This document shows positions 63,105 through 64,000 of a DNA stretch of 64,000 nucleotides, one piece after another. Position 1 is the first letter of the stretch. Every line of letters starts with the position of its first letter. The position numbers and the translations under genes are program-made. This DNA comes from Exiguobacterium aurantiacum DSM 6208 (GTDB lineage Bacteria; Bacillota; Bacilli; Exiguobacteriales; Exiguobacteriaceae), in contig NZ_JNIQ01000001.1 of assembly GCF_000702585.1 (NCBI RefSeq), positions 1,245,001-1,309,000 of the forward strand. The letters are read 5' to 3'. Under the pieces are notes generated by a model that saw only the letters and a list, made by a program, of their open reading frames with translations, did not search any database and had not been told where the DNA came from.

Positions 63105-63133
63105 ATTATATGCCCCAAATGTAAGCGTTTCAA
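63105..63133 (-). promoter_or_regulatory. glpFK promoter with cre-like site over the -35
   Basis: Minus strand: TTGAAA (63128-63133), 17 bases, TATAAT (63105-63110), near consensus. TTGAAACGCTTACA (63120-63133) overlaps the -35 and matches 8 of 10 fixed positions of a CcpA cre. No GlpP-type antiterminator hairpin was seen in the short leader. Confidence 0.75.
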
Positions 63134-63145
63134 AACCGAATATGC

Positions 63146-63179
63146 AAAAAAAGCCACTTTTCTTATGAAAAGTGGTTTT
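63146..63179 (-). terminator. Terminator overlapping the end of the TauE/SafE gene
   Basis: Minus strand: AAAACCACTTTTC / GAAAAGTGGCTTTT with an ATAA loop and seven Ts; the stop codon is in the loop. Confidence 0.85.
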
Positions 63180-64000
63180 GATTGACAATACGCCGTTTGA
63201 AGTCGAGTCCAATCCCGACAAGAAAAGCGAGCAGGACCGCCAAACTGACGTACGCGAGCGGCGCATAGACGGCGGCACCAAGATCGAGCGCGATTGAGGT
63301 GATGACGGCCATATACAACCAGGCGAGTCGGTTAGAGATTTCTTTATCGTGATAGCGATTCGTGAGCGTGGCGCCGAACGGGGCCCCGATGAAAGCGCCG
63401 ATGACCAACGCGAGCGGTGTCACGTAGTCGAGCGACAGCGATGGGAGATAACCGACGAGTCCGCCGAGCGAGATGAACAGGACGGCAGCCAGGCTCGTCC
63501 CGACCCCGCGATGTGTCGAGAAGCCGAGCCAACTGACGAGGAGCGGGACGATGATGAAACCGCCACCGATGCCTAGGAGTGCCGACAACAGCCCGGCCAT
63601 CATCCCGATGACGAGGGCGGCAAGCAGCGATGATTTTTTCGGCTTCTGCGGTTTAGATGTTTTCTTTAATAGCGTAACGGCAAAATAAGATAGGATAGCC
63701 AGATAAAATAGATTGAGCAACCAATCGTACGTCCCCGAGATGGCGAGGACGAGGCGGCTCGACAGTTGTGCCGTCACGGCACCGACGAGTCCGATCGTCA
63801 CACCCGTCGGCCACGACACGTTGCCGAGCGACGTATGCTTTTTCGCACCTGACAGGCTCGTTCCGACGACGAACAGAAGGGACGTCGCGACGGCCTCGGC
63901 CGCCGAGTATCCACTGAAGAGCAGCACCGGGACGATGATGACACCACCGCCGATGCCGAAAAATCCGGACAACGCGCCGACGAGGGCACCGAGCGGGATG
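63163..64000 (-). CDS. TauE/SafE family sulfite/anion permease, 5' end outside window
   Basis: At least 279 residues; the gene enters from the right edge. A TTG at 63972 could serve as start, but the frame continues to the edge with IPLGALVGALSGFFGIGGG, the typical first TauE helix, so it is partial. About eight helices and the two family repeats (SGFFGIGGGVIIVPVLL and SALLGIGGGFIIVPLLV) are visible. It exports sulfite or related sulfur or organic anions; the substrate is unknown here. Confidence 0.85.
   Translation of the reverse strand, partial: IPLGALVGALSGFFGIGGGVIIVPVLLFSGYSAAEAVATSLLFVVGTSLSGAKKHTSLGNVSWPTGVTIGLVGAVTAQLSSRLVLAISGTYDWLLNLFYLAILSYFAVTLLKKTSKPQKPKKSSLLAALVIGMMAGLLSALLGIGGGFIIVPLLVSWLGFSTHRGVGTSLAAVLFISLGGLVGYLPSLSLDYVTPLALVIGAFIGAPFGATLTNRYHDKEISNRLAWLYMAVITSIALDLGAAVYAPLAYVSLAVLLAFLVGIGLDFKRRIVNQNHFS

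Overview
The window reads as chromosome of a motile, naturally competent, Gram-positive rod of the Bacillales. Gene order follows the degSU-comF-flg-hag-secA-ftsEX-minJ block of Bacillus subtilis almost step for step, and the GC-rich codon use (many CTC, GTC, ACG, TCG codons) with a trehalose operon spliced in fits a genus such as Exiguobacterium. The genus is inference; no rRNA, tRNA, CRISPR array or prophage was seen.

Layout. 1-7.9 kb: start of an LCP-family wall gene, yigZ, the DegS-DegU two-component pair, a DegV protein, then treR-treP-treA with a nested-dyad operator. 8-16.3 kb: a small membrane protein, comFA-comFC, and a flagellar operon (yvyF, flgM, flgN, flgK, flgL, yviE, fliW, csrA) with a sigma-D-type promoter inside the end of comFC, followed by a GGDEF cyclase. 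16.3-25.2 kb: two divergent YitT-family genes, a complete IS1182-family element (18224-20056), a DMT exporter, a monooxygenase-like protein, hypotheticals, a GNAT protein and a chemoreceptor.

25.4-35.85 kb is an AT-rich segment that differs sharply from its surroundings. It holds flagellin hag with a long CsrA-type leader, a 1249-residue secreted Ig-like repeat protein that also carries a sigma-D-type promoter, wrecked ISL3 and IS3 elements, flaG and most of fliD. Composition snaps back to the host type inside the last 70 codons of fliD, so the block looks like a replacement cassette of the flagellar surface. fliS and fliT follow.

36.8-43.6 kb: small membrane proteins and, on the minus strand, an operon of ylqG, ylqH, a second fliS, a second flagellin, yaaR and a DUF2225 gene, preceded by a comK homologue. 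43.8-50.2 kb: csp, hpf, secA, prfB (without the usual programmed frameshift), a third YitT gene (the yvjA position) and a cytochrome c lipoprotein. A second IS1182 copy (50180-52012) and an IS30 element (52050-53083) follow. 53.1-64 kb: a BCCT transporter, ftsE-ftsX-M23 hydrolase, ctpB, minJ, then glpF-glpK and a TauE/SafE permease on the minus strand.

The strongest unusual signals are: (1) a sigma-D-type promoter in front of the large Ig-like secreted protein between hag and flaG-fliD, with a GC-rich 282-bp tandem repeat inside an otherwise AT-rich gene; (2) both IS1182 copies sit in the hairpin of a rho-independent terminator with 9-bp target duplications; (3) the recombination junction inside fliD; (4) the hag leader with a hairpin and six GGA motifs, downstream of fliW-csrA; (5) a set of flagellar promoters with a shared TA--N15-NCCGATAY pattern.
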